From the NCBI RefSeq assembly GCF_021155765.1, contig NC_060107.1:7426501-7490500 (forward strand): DNA of 64,000 nucleotides. The letters run 5' to 3'. Below the pieces are notes generated by a model that did not search any database, had not been told where the DNA came from, and saw only the letters and a list, made by a program, of their open reading frames with translations. The translations under genes were made by a program, and so were the position numbers. Positions 1 to 12,146 of the stretch are shown here, piece by piece (positions within the stretch are counted from its first letter, which is position 1; each line of letters opens with the position of its first letter). This DNA comes from Diprion similis (lineage: Eukaryota; Arthropoda; Insecta; Hymenoptera; Diprionidae).

Positions 1-753
1 TTAACCGTCCATTCCAATCAGACAATTTACTTGCGATATTTCATCAAAAATTTCAGTTTGCGAAATTGTGCAAAGCTAGTAGAATATTAATAAAGCTACA
101 AAAGTTAATATTTCCATTAAAAAACCTGAAGTCGATTTTAAATTTCCCACGTGTATCGCCTCTGGACGGTAATAATAATTTTCACTTCAACAATTTTCAT
201 TCATTCAATGTACAGATGATAATGGAATGCTGAAAACAGTTCAAGTTTCTCAATATCTATAAATTCATTAATTTCTTCGAACTATGAGAAATTCAAAGCC
301 GAACTACCTAATTCGAAAACAAATAAAATTTTTACTTCATAGTACGGAATTTATATAATATTATAATTCATATAATAAAATATTCCCAGCATCGTTGGAA
401 TATTGAGTGTATAATATATAAATAAATACCAAAGCTTTGATTGGTGTATACGTAAATTACGAGTGATCTGCAATTTTAACGATAAATTTAGTAATATTGT
501 ATAAATCGTATATACTCAACACACAATGGCTATTGTTATTATATCTGCGGCAGTACGCAGAGTATAATGCAAATGAGGAAGCAGCAAGTCACGTGGCCAA
601 ATTTCGATTGAGGTTACCGCATAAGAAATGATTATCATGATCATGGTTGTTAGGATTATTATTATTGTTGTCGTTGTTGTTATTGTTTATACATGGTATA
701 ACCGTCGTCCAGCCACGGTTAATAATAATCCGTTTTCCAATCTCTCGTTACAG
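1..753. other. Intronic sequence upstream of the first visible LONRF exon
   Basis: AT-rich sequence with no exon I could support. It is probably an intron of the LONRF gene, because the first visible exon at 754 begins at a clean acceptor in phase 0 and the protein lacks its N-terminus. CACGTG hexamers occur at 148 and 590; they are isolated and I assign no function. Confidence 0.5.
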
Positions 754-3700
754 TCGATATGTCGAAGGCTATTGTCCGCCTCCGATTCTCCGGACAATGG
801 AAAACTCCATGCGATACTGGACAGGGTCTATCAAGAAGTGAAAAAACTAAAAAGTACGTAAAACTCCGATGATACATGTACAGTGTAGACTACGTGAAAA
901 ATTATGTAACTCGTAGTACTCGATTTACGAGGCCTGGATACCAAACTCGAAAAAAAATTTGACGGTATAGAGGAGAAAACTTCAAATTCCTATTAATTAG
1001 AATAAACAAATATTATGCACAAAGGAATAGAAAAATCTTTAATAATCGTATGAAATTTGAAAAAAATATAAGTTTATATTTTATTCGATTTTTCTCACGC
1101 GTTAGACATTTCCTGGCATATAGATTTGTCGCCGGGTCAAATTCCGAATTTGAAAAGTTCCTAAAGTAACAAATTTCAATTTTTTTCACGGCGAAAAACT
1201 TTCAAGAAAAAAAAATGAAACATTGTTGAAACATCAAAGTTCCGAATGATTGGAAAGCCAACGTTCAAAGTTTCGAAAGTGCGAAAGTGAAAAGATTTAA
1301 AAAATTTGAAACATCGAAATTCCGAGTGATCGAAAATATTCATTTCCCTGAATTTCTGTCTTGATGAAATTTCACCACTTTGACCATTCTTTGTAATGGT
1401 TTTGCGATATTCTTACCTTCGCAATCCTAGTCATTCTGATATTCGGTTTTTCTGATTTTTCCACGTTTCACTCGTCGATTAAACTACACCGTGCGAATAT
1501 ATTTCAACTTTCGTAATTTTACTCCATCGAAACTTTACTTTCCGGATTTTCGTTCTACCGGAACTTTACATTTCGAAACTTTGCTCTATCGTAACGTGAA
1601 TTTTTTAAATCTTGCTATATTCGAAACTTTGACCCGTCGTCGTTTTTCCGACCACTCGAAACTCTCTTCTTTCGTCAAAGTTTACATTTTTCACTTTAAT
1701 TTTCGCCACCAAATAATTCCAAATTAGGTGCTTCCGGAACTTAAACCTCCCCCCACCCCCCACCACCCACCCCACTATATATTTTTACTAACATAAGTCG
1801 CAAAACAATTCCTAATTAAATTTATTCTTCTAATCGCCAAGTATCCATTAAAATAAAAAAGAAAAAAAAAACAACCCCTAGAATATTATAAGAATAATCA
1901 TCATCCCCCTTTCTTGTTCAGTCGATACGAGGCCGGCGGAAATTCTACTACCACCCTTAACGGCAGCTGGTAGCGGGGGCGGCGAATTTGACTGCATCCT
2001 CTGCTGTCGGGTGCTTTGGAAACCGGTAACGACGCCCTGCGGCCACACCTACTGCTGGATGTGCCTCGACAGGTGCCTCGATTACTCCTCGGCCTGCCCT
2101 CTCTGCATAACATCCCTCGCCGACGTGAGTTGCGATGCGATTCTAATCTTATTTTTTTTTTTTTTAATATACTGTATTACTTTCGTTTTTTCTTTTTTAC
2201 TAACTTTCAGCGAGCTTTTTACGGCCGGCATTTCGATTTCGGTGAAATCTTTCACGTCGTGAGATATGAAAAATTTCAAATTCGTCTTAGGCCTTGCCTT
2301 TTTTGAAAAATACTCAAGTACTCATCAATTTTCAATCACCTTTAATTTTACATCTGAACCTAATTTTTGCCTTCGAGTTTTTCGCACTTCCTATGTCGTT
2401 CGATATAACCAAAATATCGTTTGCTGATCCGATTTGTGTGTAAGAAAAAAAAAAAAAAAAAAACAGTCTGACCTTTCCGAATATGAGATTAGTTTGAATT
2501 AGGTATTAAATGACTAGATCCTTAGCAACTGTGAGAAAACAAAAAAAAAAAGCAATACGATTTATCGAAAAAGAAATGAAACCTGTACATGCAAATGCCA
2601 TGAACGAAAAATTCATCTTATTGTTTTTTTCCTTCATATTTCTAACATATTTCTTTTTTTTCTGGCAATTCCTGAGGATCAATCTTGAAATAAATTTCAT
2701 ATTCAGAGAAAGTTTTCCGACCCTTCCATAGGAAGAGAAAGAAAAGAAAAGAAAAGAAAAACGTGAGAACGTAAGAACGTGATTCTGATCATCGTGTTTC
2801 TCGTAAGCGGCACAATATCAGGCTTAAAAATTAGAAAATTTTCATAGATATTAGCAACGAGCTGCGAGGAACGGTTGAAATTAACTATCATTGTTCGAAA
2901 AAATCTAAGTAATTGTTTTCTGCGGCTGATGCCGATGTTTCCTGGTCGGGCGCGACTGTCATTAAGTAAATACAATGGCAACGTTGTTGCCGATATTAAT
3001 TACTAATTGAAGTATAAGAGAAAGTATAATGCAATAGTATAACAATTCGCGTATGCAAAATGAAAAACCGCAGGAGCTATTCTAAAGCTGACTTTACACG
3101 TTCCGTTGGTTATTGTTGGAAGTAATCTATCATCTCGTCTATTATTTCACAATTTTATTGCTTAGGTAAAGATAAGAACGTACCGATCACATTTCTCCTC
3201 GAAAATCACTGTGCAAGCATCGTCAATAATAATTATTCACATCAATATCCGGGTATTATTAGAAGCTAAATTTTTTTTTCTGTTTCATATCCTTTTGCTT
3301 TTCTATCAGCTCATTTTAATACTCACGAAAATTTATAAATGCTTTGAGATTATATGCAGCAGAGGGGTGATAACAATTATTCGCAGATCGTGGACGGAAA
3401 TATGTTACAAATTGAATATAAAATTTCAGTATAACTTTTATACTTAAAAATTGCACGCAAAGTTAACTGGCTGGCGGGAGCCAGTGTAAATGTGGGTGAA
3501 ATTAACCGGAGCCAATATGACCACAAATATACGAGGTATTTTTTACGGTATATGATAATAGTTTCAAATTCCACGTTCTCCAAATACGAATCATTGGAGT
3601 ATCAAAGAATTTCCATTTACTCGTATTTTGAAAACAGACTTTTCCAGTTTACCTTCATTGTTTATATACGTTACAACAGAGACAAAATGTTTTTCCAACA

Positions 3701-6047
3701 GCGTGATCGTCGTATTGTATTATACCTGAAATAAAACAATTTAATTTTACTCGAATTGAAATCAAACAGAGAAAAGTTTTATTCGTTCTATAAAATACGA
3801 CGGCGCCAACGTATTTCGTAAGAGTGTTTAAACCTTTTCTCTGCCAATTTATTGTATATTGTATATATGGAAAAAAAAAATGAAAAAAAAAAAAAACGAT
3901 TATACCTGCAACCCCAAAATTAATAATTATACAATAAAAAATATGTGTTTTCCTAAATTTCGTCTCGCCTGCAATAAATTGTGAGGTTACTATATCTTTG
4001 AAATAAAATAAAACAATTAATAAAAATGATAATCATTTAATAGATTGTAGAGATCACGCTGCTTCCAAGCATTTGTCTCTGTGTCGGATGTGACATGGAT
4101 AAAAACTGATTTTTAATTTTAACATTTCACCATCCTGTGAGAGCAAAAGGGGTGAAAAAAAGGGAATAAAAAAAATTTGCATGACTCTCGATGGTTCTCA
4201 TTCTGCACTTTGCACACATTGTGTTTTTCGATATTGATCACCACGGATGTTTGCTTCATGTGTGTGTGCGTTAAAATCCTGCGTGAGCTTCTATATACCT
4301 GTGTATACATGTATATATATATATATATATATATCCACATATTTATACGTTAATACAGGACAAATTTGTGTTATTTCCAGTATTTGGCGAGCAGTCAAAA
4401 AACCGTCACAGACTTCGTCGAGAGGGCTCTGAAAATCGTAACGCCCTGCGAGTACGCGGCAAGGGCGACGAATGACAGGGCGGAATTGGTCCAGGGGTTG
4501 GGTCCAGGCCTCGGAAGCGAGGAGATCGCCGTCTTCATATGCACCACGGCTTTTCCATGCGTCGCCTGTCCGCTATTTGTCTACGAACCGAGGTACAGGC
4601 TGATGGTTCGACGTTGTTTGGAAAGCGGTATCGGCCAATTCGGAATCGCCGCTTGTCTGAACAGAGATGCAACGGGCACCAAAAAGTTAGTTGATTCGAT
4701 CTTCCTCAGTCTTTAGCTAATCGTAGAAAAAAACCGAATTCAAGTTTAAATTTAAAATTCGTAATTACCCTCCCCCCTCACACCCCCCCCCCCCCCCCAA
4801 AATTTGCGCATTTTTTCATAAAGTATTCAAATCTCAGGGGTTGGGGTTGGAGGGTTGATTTTTGTTTGAGACGATTTTCGGTAACGAAAAGATTTCATTC
4901 CGGACATTTTCTTTTTTTTTTTTTTTTTGTCTTTGAAAAAAAACTCACCCTGTACGTGAGATTCGTTTCTTTTTACGATTAGTCCGACGTGCAAAAACTC
5001 GAAACGAAATATTTATTAGATTCTTAATCATCCGGTTTACTTTTCAGGTACGCCGAGTACGGGACGATGCTGGAAATCAGGGATCGCGTCCTGCTTAAGG
5101 ATGGCTGCAGCATTTTGAGCACAACGGGAGGCAGAAGGTTCAGGGTACTTGGCGGGGGCGAAAAGGACGGATACGACACTGCGCAGGTGGAATTCCTGAG
5201 GGATTCGTTCGTTCAGCCTGATCAGCTGTCGGGTCTTCTTGAACTCCACGATAAGGTGATGGTCTAAGAATGCCTTCGAGAAGTTTCAATTTTTTTTTTT
5301 TTTTCATATCGTTAAAAACTCATCACGAGTCGTTTATTTTTCACGAAAAAAATTCTTCAAATTATTTTTTCCAATCAAAAAATAACTGAAATTTACTTTT
5401 TACTCTCGGGCATGAAACAGTCGACGAAAGAACTGCTGACGCGTGTACGATATAATTTTCATAGAGCAATATAAATCAAAATGAAATCGCCAAAAATTTT
5501 ACTCTCAGTCACGATTTCATTGTCACCTTAAAATCCGAATCCTCATCCTTTTCTCCCACATTTCGACGTACTTACTCAAAATTCTCGCACTCTCCTACAA
5601 AAGCTCGGAATAGTTTATTACATTTTCAAAAAAAAAAAAAAAAAAAAAAAAAAAACACATCCCATTAACCGCGATTCCTTGTTTCAGGTTCGATCGAAGG
5701 GTCGAAGGTGGTGGTCAACGGTCGCGCCTTCCCAGCAGGACGAGATTCAGCGGGTATTCGGGAGGATGCCGGAAACGGAAGGGGACTGGCCCCGTCTTCC
5801 GGACGGGCCATCCTGGACCTGGTGGCTCCTGGCGATCCTGCCTCTGGGCCCCCAGCTCCAGGCCGGGATCCTAGGAACGACGAGTCTCGAGAAGCGTTTG
5901 CGTGCCATCGAGAAGACCCTCGACCACATGGAACAGTGGCAATTGACCGTCTCCGCTCAGCCATCCGGTGAAGCAGAAGCACCCGCCAGCATTTGCAGGG
6001 ACGACGACGCCGTGATGGACACCGTTTCCGTCGTCCAAGACTCTTAG
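754..6047 (+). CDS. LONRF: LON peptidase N-terminal domain and RING finger protein (LONRF family), 5'-partial
   Basis: Predicted E3 ubiquitin ligase of the LONRF1/2/3 type. Five exons join in phase: 754-853, 1922-2124, 4381-4685, 5048-5255 and 5688-6047, giving 391 visible residues and ending in TAG. Visible residues 58-95 form a C3HC4 RING: C58xxC61, C73, H75, C78xxC81, C92xxC95. A LON-substrate-binding-like domain follows: the third exon has the segment FPCVACPLFVYEPRYRLMV, as in the family, and the last exon has the tail motif PSWTWWLLAILPL. Vertebrate LONRF proteins carry TPRs and, in some paralogues, another RING before this point, so the missing 5' exons should lie upstream of the window. 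The LON domain here belongs to the eukaryotic fusion and carries no protease domain. The paralogue number cannot be decided. Ubiquitin ligase activity is inferred from the RING only. Confidence 0.9.
854..1921 (+). other. LONRF intron between visible exons 1 and 2
   Basis: Bounded by GTACGT at 854 and a TTCTTGTTCAG acceptor ending at 1921. The split codon A|TC restores Ile. The intron contains AT-rich sequence with repeated ACTTTCGAA-like words and a C-rich stretch near 1750-1775; nothing else was recognised. Confidence 0.75.
2125..4380 (+). other. LONRF intron between the RING exon and the LON exon
   Basis: Starts with GTGAGT at 2125 and ends with TTATTTCCAG at 4380. Both flanking exons are in phase 0. 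It holds poly-A and poly-T runs, an AAAAG microsatellite near 2732-2760 and a (TA)n run at about 4311-4332. No exon was recognised. Confidence 0.75.
4747..4800. repeat. Pyrimidine/poly-C tract in a LONRF intron
   Basis: A run dominated by C, including about 16 consecutive C residues just before 4799, inside the short intron 4686-5047. Homopolymers like this often vary in length or are mis-assembled. Confidence 0.7.
5628..5655. repeat. Poly-A tract in the last LONRF intron
   Basis: About 28 consecutive A residues roughly 30 bp upstream of the acceptor at 5687 of the final coding exon. It is part of a genome-wide tendency here to A/T homopolymers. Confidence 0.8.
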
Positions 6048-6692
6048 GACTGCTTCGAATCGGCCAAACAACAACAACAAACAATAACAAGAGCCTGCAG
6101 CTGTACCCGTTCATCTTTGGGGGATTCAAGCGTCGCGGAAATGCATTTGAGGTGTACAAAAAAAAAAAAAAAAAAAAAAAAAAATTACCACAACGGAACC
6201 CCTCGTGATTTTTGCCAATTAATCGATCAATCGAGAGTTTTGTTAAGATCGTATTTCGATTATTTCTTTGTTTTTCGCATTTCTGTTATCAATCGTAAGT
6301 CCCCGATGTTTTTTTTTTTTTTTTTTTTTTGTATTCCTCAATAATTTCTACTATTTAATTTCCTAAACCCGAAAACTGTCCAGCTTTATATTTGTAACGA
6401 GGAAGATTGATTACGGGATAAATTAATAATGTATACCGTATGTTTAAATAGTAGATATTGATGTCGTAAATTTTTTTCGCACGTCAATCAATCACTACGC
6501 TTACGTGCACCGAGTCACGTGTTGTGGCACGTGATAAACGGTAATACCCGATCACGTAAAAGCCTATGACTGCAATTGAAACGTATGAAATGTCGTGCAC
6601 GTAAACATAGTGAATATAACAATGATGATAGTGATAATGATAGTAATAATAATGATAATAGTAACAACGATAGTAAAAATAATAATAATAAA
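6048..6692 (+). promoter_or_regulatory. Probable LONRF 3' untranslated region with an AATAAA signal
   Basis: The sequence after the stop at 6045-6047 contains AAC/AAT-rich repeats, a poly-A run (6158-6184), a poly-T run (about 6310-6330) and an AATAAA hexamer at 6687-6692, the first canonical polyadenylation signal I found. The transcript end is inferred. The tandem E-box pair at 6516-6533 falls inside this interval. Confidence 0.4.
6516..6533. promoter_or_regulatory. Tandem E-boxes, CACGTG-N6-CACGTG
   Basis: Two perfect CACGTG hexamers occupy 6516-6521 and 6528-6533 with the spacer TTGTGG. Two-E-box elements with a 6-7 bp spacer are the described high-affinity arrangement for CLOCK:BMAL1 (CLOCK:CYCLE) dimers. 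ACGTG/CACGTA-like words also occur at about 6503, 6554 and 6595. The motif is seen directly; its function is inferred, and it lies about 470 bp after the LONRF stop codon rather than at a known promoter. Confidence 0.4.
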
Positions 6693-8268
6693 GTACGGTA
6701 TTGATAATTCAAGTTTCAATTTCGCTCGTAACTGAACTGTTATTGTCAAAATTTCTTTACGCAGCGTGAAAGCGACGTGCGTATATGAGAATACAAAGAC
6801 CGAGTACGAAATTTCTAAAATATTATAATAAGTGTCTTTGTATTAAATTAAACACGTCGTTTCGTATGTGATATTGACGTGAGATGTGAGAAGTGGTAAT
6901 TAAATTAAATACAATATCGTACGATATTATTACAATAATAAGATTGTCCAAGAAGCAGGTAAAACGAACATTTAATTTTCGAGATAATTGAATTGAAATA
7001 CAGTGTTGGAATTTCTGCTTAACGACATTTCCAAATATAATTATACTTTATACTAATTTTAAACGAGATTCGATATTATTGATATGTTTTTATTTTTTAC
7101 TTTCTATACCGCATCTTAAATTTTCTTTCTCATAATCGGAAAAAAATTCCTATTTCTTTATATTATATATCTATATGGATTAATTATTATATTATAAATA
7201 AATATAAATACATATATATGTATACATATATGTGTGTGTATATATATGTATATATCTAATATTCATATGAACGTGTATGTGAAGAAAATTCAATCGAATG
7301 GAAAAATAATCGTATACAAGGTACAAAATACCTATCTATACATGTATGAATATATTTATATGTGTATATGTGTATATAGATATATATGTATACATGAAGT
7401 ATACCTTAATTGTTTATTCCATTGCTTACATAAGACTTTCATATACACGCCATTGTATTGTTACGTATAGATAGAAGATAGTAATTTATTTTCGCACAGT
7501 TGTCAAAATCATTAAAACTTTATTACGAATAATATGACTATAAGGAAAAGGCAAGAAACAAAAAGCTACACTCCGACCTCTCAATAGCTCCGTCAGCCGA
7601 GACGAGAGTCCTTTACATGCGTATTTGCATGCATAAGTGAAACATTAATGATTAATTTTTAATCAATTTTAATTACAATTTTAACACTCTGCATATATTC
7701 AATACGCATGTAAGTATCCGAGTACATATTCCAAAAGATGAATTGTTTTAGAATCCAATACAGCGCACAATATCTATCTGAATTTGAATTATCTGAATGT
7801 AAATGTATGAAAATTATCCTCATCAAACATCGCTAAAGATCTTGATGTGGCTATATATTGGAAAATGATTCGGATAGGAAATTAAAATAACTCTTTTCGC
7901 CATGGTTCTCCTTTTTTTTTTTTTAAATTAACGTCAGAAGTCATTTGTATAGCATTTTTTTGAAAATCGATGTAAACACTTCAAATTTCTGCCGATTCAA
8001 ACCCTGGCGTATCTTCATCCGGTAAATTAAGAAATTACAATTAGATGTCATTGAGAATATTCTACTGTCGTCGGAACTATTAAGAGGCAAGTGCAAAAGT
8101 CTCCGGGACACCGATTTGTAGAAAAACTCGTCCCCTGACTGTAATTCGTCGTGAAAATGAGAGGGAGAAAAGTTCGAGAGTCAAGCATATCAACCATGCA
8201 ATCATCAAATAATATAATGAGTATTTATAAAATGAAAACAAAATATCTGTCATGCGTATAAGTGTACA

Positions 8269-8333
<65 letters not shown>

Positions 8334-8570
8334 GAATACTAATTGTCATTCGATGTTTCTATTTCTAATTTTTTAAATATATATATCTTATTACCGATAC
8401 GAATATTTACGATAATATTAACAGTAATAAATAAGTGAGTAATTACTACACTTATTATGTCATTAATTATGAAATTTTCAACCTTTTTCAATTTTCACTA
8501 TATATGTGTATTATATATGTATACTGCGTATTTGTACTGTGAAATATTATTTATACGTGCGTGTGTATAT

Positions 8571-8606
<36 letters not shown>

Positions 8607-9202
8607 GTGTATAATGCATTCTACATTTATGCAGCTCCATACTATTATTATCTTCTTCTACCTACACTATATAGATTTTTATGAGAAAAGAGATGAAAAA
8701 TAACGATGGTAATAATACTGATAATAACGATTAAAAACAATAATAATAATAATAATAATAGTAATAATAATCTATTAATCATGCAATGTGATATTACTCT
8801 ATAGCCCTCGTAAATGTTGTATGTATATCTTTTGTGTATATTCTCAAATCAATGAGAAGCTATATGTATGCATATATACGTGTTACATATACATAATTCA
8901 AATTTCCATTTTTACTTCAACAACATTTCTACAATTTATTATTCTAATATTTATCTTCGTCTGTTCATATATATCGAATTCTTATGTTGTAATAAAAGTG
9001 CAAAACGAATCTATGAGTAAAAGAGAAGAAAAAAGAAAAAAAAAACCAAAACAAAATGAAAATTACTTTATAAACAAATATCCAAGAATAATATTCGTCC
9101 TTCTTCTTTTATAAGCGCAGATATAAGTATTGTAAAATGAACGTCGATATGAGTTTGAAAAAATCTGTCAGATCCGTATAACGCGTAAGAGAATTTCTAA
9201 CC
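6693..9202. other. AT-rich intergenic region between LONRF and FBXO36-like genes
   Basis: Dense in ATG/ATA microsatellites, (TA)n and (TAA)n runs. Open frames here encode low-complexity strings rich in Ile and Tyr and are artefacts of these repeats. No gene was recognised. The promoter of the F-box gene presumably lies at the 3' end of this stretch, but I saw no distinct core element. Confidence 0.6.
8272..8327. repeat. (TA)n microsatellite
   Basis: About 55 bp of nearly uninterrupted TA dinucleotides. A shorter (TA)n run lies at about 8581-8606. Confidence 0.9.
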
Positions 9203-11916
9203 ATGCGGACGTTGAATTCTAAACCGATCATTGAATACTTGGAGAAATATGCTGTCGCACCGTCGCCGAGCAGGGATTATTACGGGATTAAAGTTCTGAA
9301 GGATCAGGTACCGTGACTACGAATTTCTGTAATACCAATTCGTCGATCGTTCAAAGATCGAATTGACGGATAACCTAGCTTGCGAATTTAAGCGTATATA
9401 TCTATGGTAAATTCACCGTTGAATATCGCCCAGGTGATACTCTACGTTTGGAAAATATCTCACGGACCTCACAAAAATCCGATCTACCGGGTGGCGAGAT
9501 TTTGCGACTTCGATCGCGACAAGACGATGCAAAATGATATACAACGGATATTCGGTAGATGAAAATTATGCGTCATCGGATTTGGTTTGCATCGTACAAT
9601 TATAACGATCGTTTGATCGATTATTGACACGCAGGTGAACCACTGTTTCAACATGTGATGGAAATCGTTCGGGGTAAAGAAGGATCTCTTCTAACGCTTC
9701 CGAAAAATTTGATCAAGAAAATTACCGGATATTTGAGACTTAAAGATGTTTTAAACTTGGCGAAAGTTTCGCGGATGGCTAACGAGGTGAAAGACAATTT
9801 ATCCGTTTAATTTTCTATTCTTTCCCACGCAAGCGAAATAATTTATTACGGAATAATGAAATTTTGGAAAGACTTAGTTCCACTCTAATTACATTCACTT
9901 CCTGTAGACGTTGGACATTTTTTTCTTCACAACCAACAAATGAATTCAGTGAACAAAAAATTATTTGCTCAACGACCTTCTGAATTCTAAGACCTTCTAA
10001 TTCTCAACGCTAAAAATTCTGAAATATCGTCATTCGGAAAAATTCAACAGAGTTATCATAATAAAATAATGTAAATAACGATGAGTTGAGTTGATAGCGA
10101 CAATTGAATTCCTAAACATGCTTTTTATCATGACAATTATTCTCGTCAGGTATTCAACGCGGACGGAGTCTGGGAGGTTTTGTATAAACAGCACAAAATG
10201 GGCCTTGTCTACAGGGACGAAAGGGAACAGGGTGCATCTCACGGTTGGAAGAAGCTTTTCAAAGAACGGCAGCTGCACAAACCTGCGAGGGATCGAAAGG
10301 TAGAAAGTTTGTTTAACAAATTGCTTTGTCCAGGAATCGTGTTCAATTATTTTTGCGCCGCTTCTTCCAATCAGGTTTCACAGATTTTAATATTTTCAAT
10401 TAGTTTTTTTGATTTTAGACACTTTAATGCGTACAATTTTGACGTTTCATTAGCGGGATTTATTATCCACGATTTTCGTTGCTAAGATTAATCCATTCGA
10501 ACTTATCATGAGGAAAAAAAAGGTTCGGCGATCATTTCGATTCACAAATAATGTTTGGAAAGCATTGATGCCATTATTTTGTTTATAAATCTATAATTTG
10601 TGCCATTTATTCGACGTGAATATAGTAACAATAACTTAAAAAAGAGACCCGAAGTCCATAAATTCCCAAACTTTTCTTGACAGTCATACAACGATTTATT
10701 TCTATTTCATTACCCATTTTTGAAATTTTTCAAGTTTCAAATTTTTATCTCATTCGATTCGATCTCAAAATTACTTCGATGTATAATTTGCAAAAATTAG
10801 TGGCAGTTTATCGATAGATCACCTGCATCCGTTTAATTTATCAATACGACCGTTTTTTCTATGTTTCAGTTGAAAAAACCTTCGAGCGATCATCGCCTTC
10901 TCAGCCAATCAATTAGGGCAACGTTAACGAGGCCTTTGACAGCTGGAGTCGATTTGCCATTAAAAAATCGAATGGCATCAACATCGAGCGTAAAAGTATT
11001 TCGCAAAAACGGACTATCAAAGGTTGATCCAAAATCAGCTGACCGCAGTTCAGAGATGGATTATGAAAATTCCAGAATAAAAATCGGGCGAGAGAAGAGC
11101 ACGAGAATTGGAAAATCCGACGTAAAAATAGTCGAAGACGAAGGGGGTTCGTTGGGGGTAAAAAAAATGTTGAAAAAATTTAGCCCGCGAGAAAAAGTTC
11201 GCACTTTGAATACTGCGATGCTTGATAAAAAGGATGAAAAAACGTCGGTAAAGACGCAGGAAAATATCGAGAGAAGTTCGAAAATTTCTCTGCATGGAGC
11301 GAAGAAAATTCAGTCGATTATGGCGCCCCATAAGATCCCCGAGATCAACGCGAAGCATAAAACTGATAAAAAGAGTCAGCGCGGAGTTCGTGCGGAAAAT
11401 AATGATTCGGGAATCCGTCTTGACGCGAAGGAAGATATCGGACTTGACGATTTGATAAGAGCGAGTATAACGGACAAGTCGGTCAGCTGTGAGAGAATTT
11501 TATGCTCGAGCAGAGAGGAGAATTCGGATAAAAGTCTGATCACTTGTCTTGCGGATAAGCCGATGATTCAGCGGAAATTTCCAACCCCTAGAAAGCCGAG
11601 ATCAGCGGCTAGCGAAGTTACAAAAAATGGGTCCAGAGAAACGGAGATTTTTCGAAAACGGCGTGAATGTGAGAGAAAATTTTTGTTGAAAGGTTATCGT
11701 GAGGAGAAAAAATTTTCAGGAAATAATGAAGGAGGGATAAAATCTGTCCCTACGAAGGAGAAACTTATCCCGGATCTAAAAACAAGAAGTAAACCTCGAG
11801 ATTTGCAACGGATCGCAAAGAGTTGCGAGAAATTTGATCTCAGATTAATTAATCGCGCCGTTGAATCGAATAAGGTGCTGAGAAAACCGACGAATTTAAA
11901 ACGTGCTGCCGTTTAA
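9203..11916 (+). CDS. FBXO36: F-box only protein 36-like, with long basic C-terminal extension
   Basis: Five exons join in phase: 9203-9307, 9434-9554, 9635-9786, 10150-10299 and 10870-11916, coding for 524 aa. The ATG at 9203 follows an in-frame TAA. Residues 1-176 resemble FBXO36: an N-terminal SRDYYGIKVL segment, then VILYVWKIS, then an F-box at about residues 95-138 (LTLPKNLIKKITGYLRLKDV...VSRMANEVFN...VWEVLY), then GWKKLF. F-box proteins bind SKP1 in SCF ubiquitin ligases; the substrate is unknown. The last exon adds about 348 residues rich in Lys, Arg, Ser and Glu, with no domain I recognise and probably disordered. The mammalian protein is only about 190 residues, so this tail is an unusual addition. 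The exon junctions are confident; the tail is supported by the single large open frame continuing in phase. Confidence 0.85.
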
Positions 11917-12117
11917 AAACATAACGATACCTGCATATCGGAATTTATGTGCGAAGCGAATTTGTTTAACTAAATTTTTATTCATGTTTCGGATATTTGT
12001 TGTACAGTCGTAAAGAGTGATGGAAAGAAAGAACGATCCGTCAGTTTTTTACGCAAATGATTGAAGTTTGTAATTATTTATTATACATGTACACTAATGT
12101 GTAACAAATATATCGAA

Positions 12118-12146
12118 AATAAATTTTTTTCCGCGTTGATAATAAA
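12118..12146 (+). terminator. Polyadenylation signals of the FBXO36-like gene
   Basis: AATAAA at 12118-12123 and again at 12141-12146, about 200 bp after the stop codon, followed by T-rich sequence. This is the likely 3' end of the F-box transcript. Confidence 0.5.

Noticed and set aside
5665..6159. 164-codon minus-strand open frame opposite the last LONRF exon
   Set aside because: It mirrors the GC-rich LON-domain exon on the plus strand; the product is Arg/Ser/Pro-rich without motifs.
8080..8349. Minus-strand open frame encoding long Ile-Tyr repeats
   Set aside because: It is a translation of the (TA)n microsatellite.
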